The notes beneath the pieces are model-generated. The model ran no database searches, was not told where the DNA came from, and was given only the letters and a program-made list of their open reading frames with translations. The position numbers and the translations under genes were made by a program. Positions 63,497-64,000 of a stretch of 64,000 nt of DNA are shown piece by piece. Each line of letters starts with the position of its first letter. Within the stretch, counting starts at the first letter, position 1. The stretch is from Bifidobacterium psychraerophilum (GTDB lineage Bacteria; Actinomycetota; Actinomycetes; Actinomycetales; Bifidobacteriaceae), in NCBI RefSeq assembly GCF_000741705.1, contig NZ_JGZI01000002.1:124001-188000 (forward strand). The letters run 5' to 3'.

Positions 63497-64000
63497 ATGA
63501 GGAATTGGAAGAAGGGTGCGACCGTGGCCGCTGCCGTGTTCGCGGCGCTTTCCACGCTCGTTTCACCACTGGCCTACGCTGATGGTGGCGGCGGATCGGG
63601 TGGCGGTGGCACAGGCTCCGGTGGTGACGGCCAGATCAGTTTCACGTACCGTGATAGTTATGGTGCTCCCACACTAGGGAATGTGGATGTCGCGTTGGCC
63701 GCGATGGGTTTGACGTCCTATAACGACGCTTCACATCCTGCGGATGCGTCAGCGAATACAGCGTTGAATAGTGCGGTGAGTGAATGCCAGTCTCGTTATG
63801 CTGCCAAGCATAACGGTGACACGAATGCCGGTTGCAGGTTGGTGAGCGTTGGTGCGGTTTCCACTGACGGAAAGTACACCGGCAGCACAGGCGGCTTCAC
63901 TACATCGCAATGGGCTTCTGCCTGGAATGCGGTGACTCAGGGGAAGACCTACTCGTATGAGGGCGTCGGCTATCAGACGACGACTCCGTTCTCGGATGGT
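63497..64000 (+). CDS. Secreted glycine-rich protein of the element (partial)
   Basis: The frame begins at ATG 63497 with AAGGGAAG just upstream and runs off the window. The first 28 residues are a signal peptide (positive KK, then an Ala/Val/Leu core, ending SPLAYA before DGG). A Gly/Ser/Thr-rich linker follows, then a domain with VDVALAAMGLTSYNDASHP and later aromatic and Ser/Thr residues. Two Cys (in SECQSR and NAGCRL) may form a disulfide. It resembles surface or pilus-like proteins of bifidobacterial integrative elements, but the end is missing, so any anchor signal cannot be seen. Confidence 0.7.
   Translation, partial: MRNWKKGATVAAAVFAALSTLVSPLAYADGGGGSGGGGTGSGGDGQISFTYRDSYGAPTLGNVDVALAAMGLTSYNDASHPADASANTALNSAVSECQSRYAAKHNGDTNAGCRLVSVGAVSTDGKYTGSTGGFTTSQWASAWNAVTQGKTYSYEGVGYQTTTPFSDG

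Overview
The window looks like a chromosomal stretch of a high-GC Gram-positive bacterium, most probably a Bifidobacteriaceae member. This is inferred from the codon and GC character, the actinobacterial zwf-opcA-pgl-gnd set, a bacterial PMT-type protein O-mannosyltransferase beside rsmI, and the mix of sugar enzymes. No 16S rRNA or phosphoketolase gene is present to prove it.

Layout. 1-2183: an ascorbate-type PTS (IIA end, IIB, IIC) ending in a strong terminator. 2476-5177: an FtsX-type permease overlapping a highly degenerate, acid-tailed ABC ATPase. 5349-10857: RlmA-like rRNA methyltransferase, DtxR/MntR-type repressor divergent from an Nramp Mn transporter, a DUF1801-like protein and an MFS exporter. 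10916-18000: an LLM flavin monooxygenase/FMN reductase duo, a pyruvate oxidase, an ATP-grasp-like orphan, a TetR regulator and an HD hydrolase. 18126-23519: the oxidative pentose phosphate genes zwf, opcA, pgl and, facing them, gnd. 23612-38622: housekeeping genes (class II glutamine amidotransferase, KUP potassium transporter, TatD DNase, a heterodimeric ABC exporter, metG, rsmI, PMT). 38782-58333: a sugar locus. 58603-59310: DedA protein. 59428 to the end: an integrative element next to tRNA-Ala(CGC), with integrase, ImmA/ImmR-like repressor pair, small HTH proteins, a replication-initiator-like protein and the start of a secreted glycine-rich protein.

The sugar locus (38782-58333) is the best candidate for a coherent undescribed system. 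Around one TetR regulator it has GH94 phosphorylase, GH42 beta-galactosidase, GH43, GH31 alpha-xylosidase (KTDFGERIP active site), GH3 beta-glucosidase, GH29 alpha-fucosidase, two esterase-type hydrolases, a large sugar-binding lipoprotein, two permeases and a DUF624 protein. The linkages these would cut match fucosylated, galactosylated, acetylated xyloglucan oligosaccharides. None of the enzymes has a signal peptide, so breakdown would be intracellular after ABC import. A 24-bp palindrome beside tetR/GH94 recurs with 20 of 24 identical bases in front of the transporter operon 18 kb away, which ties the locus into one regulon.

A second unusual structure is non-coding. The 3' ends of gnd (21747-22085) and of the PMT gene (38596-38754) are duplicated in small arrays. 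The spacers contain hairpins whose stems differ in sequence but keep pairing, and two spacers share flanking boxes although they sit 17 kb apart. They look like a family of small elements that insert at hairpins spanning stop codons.
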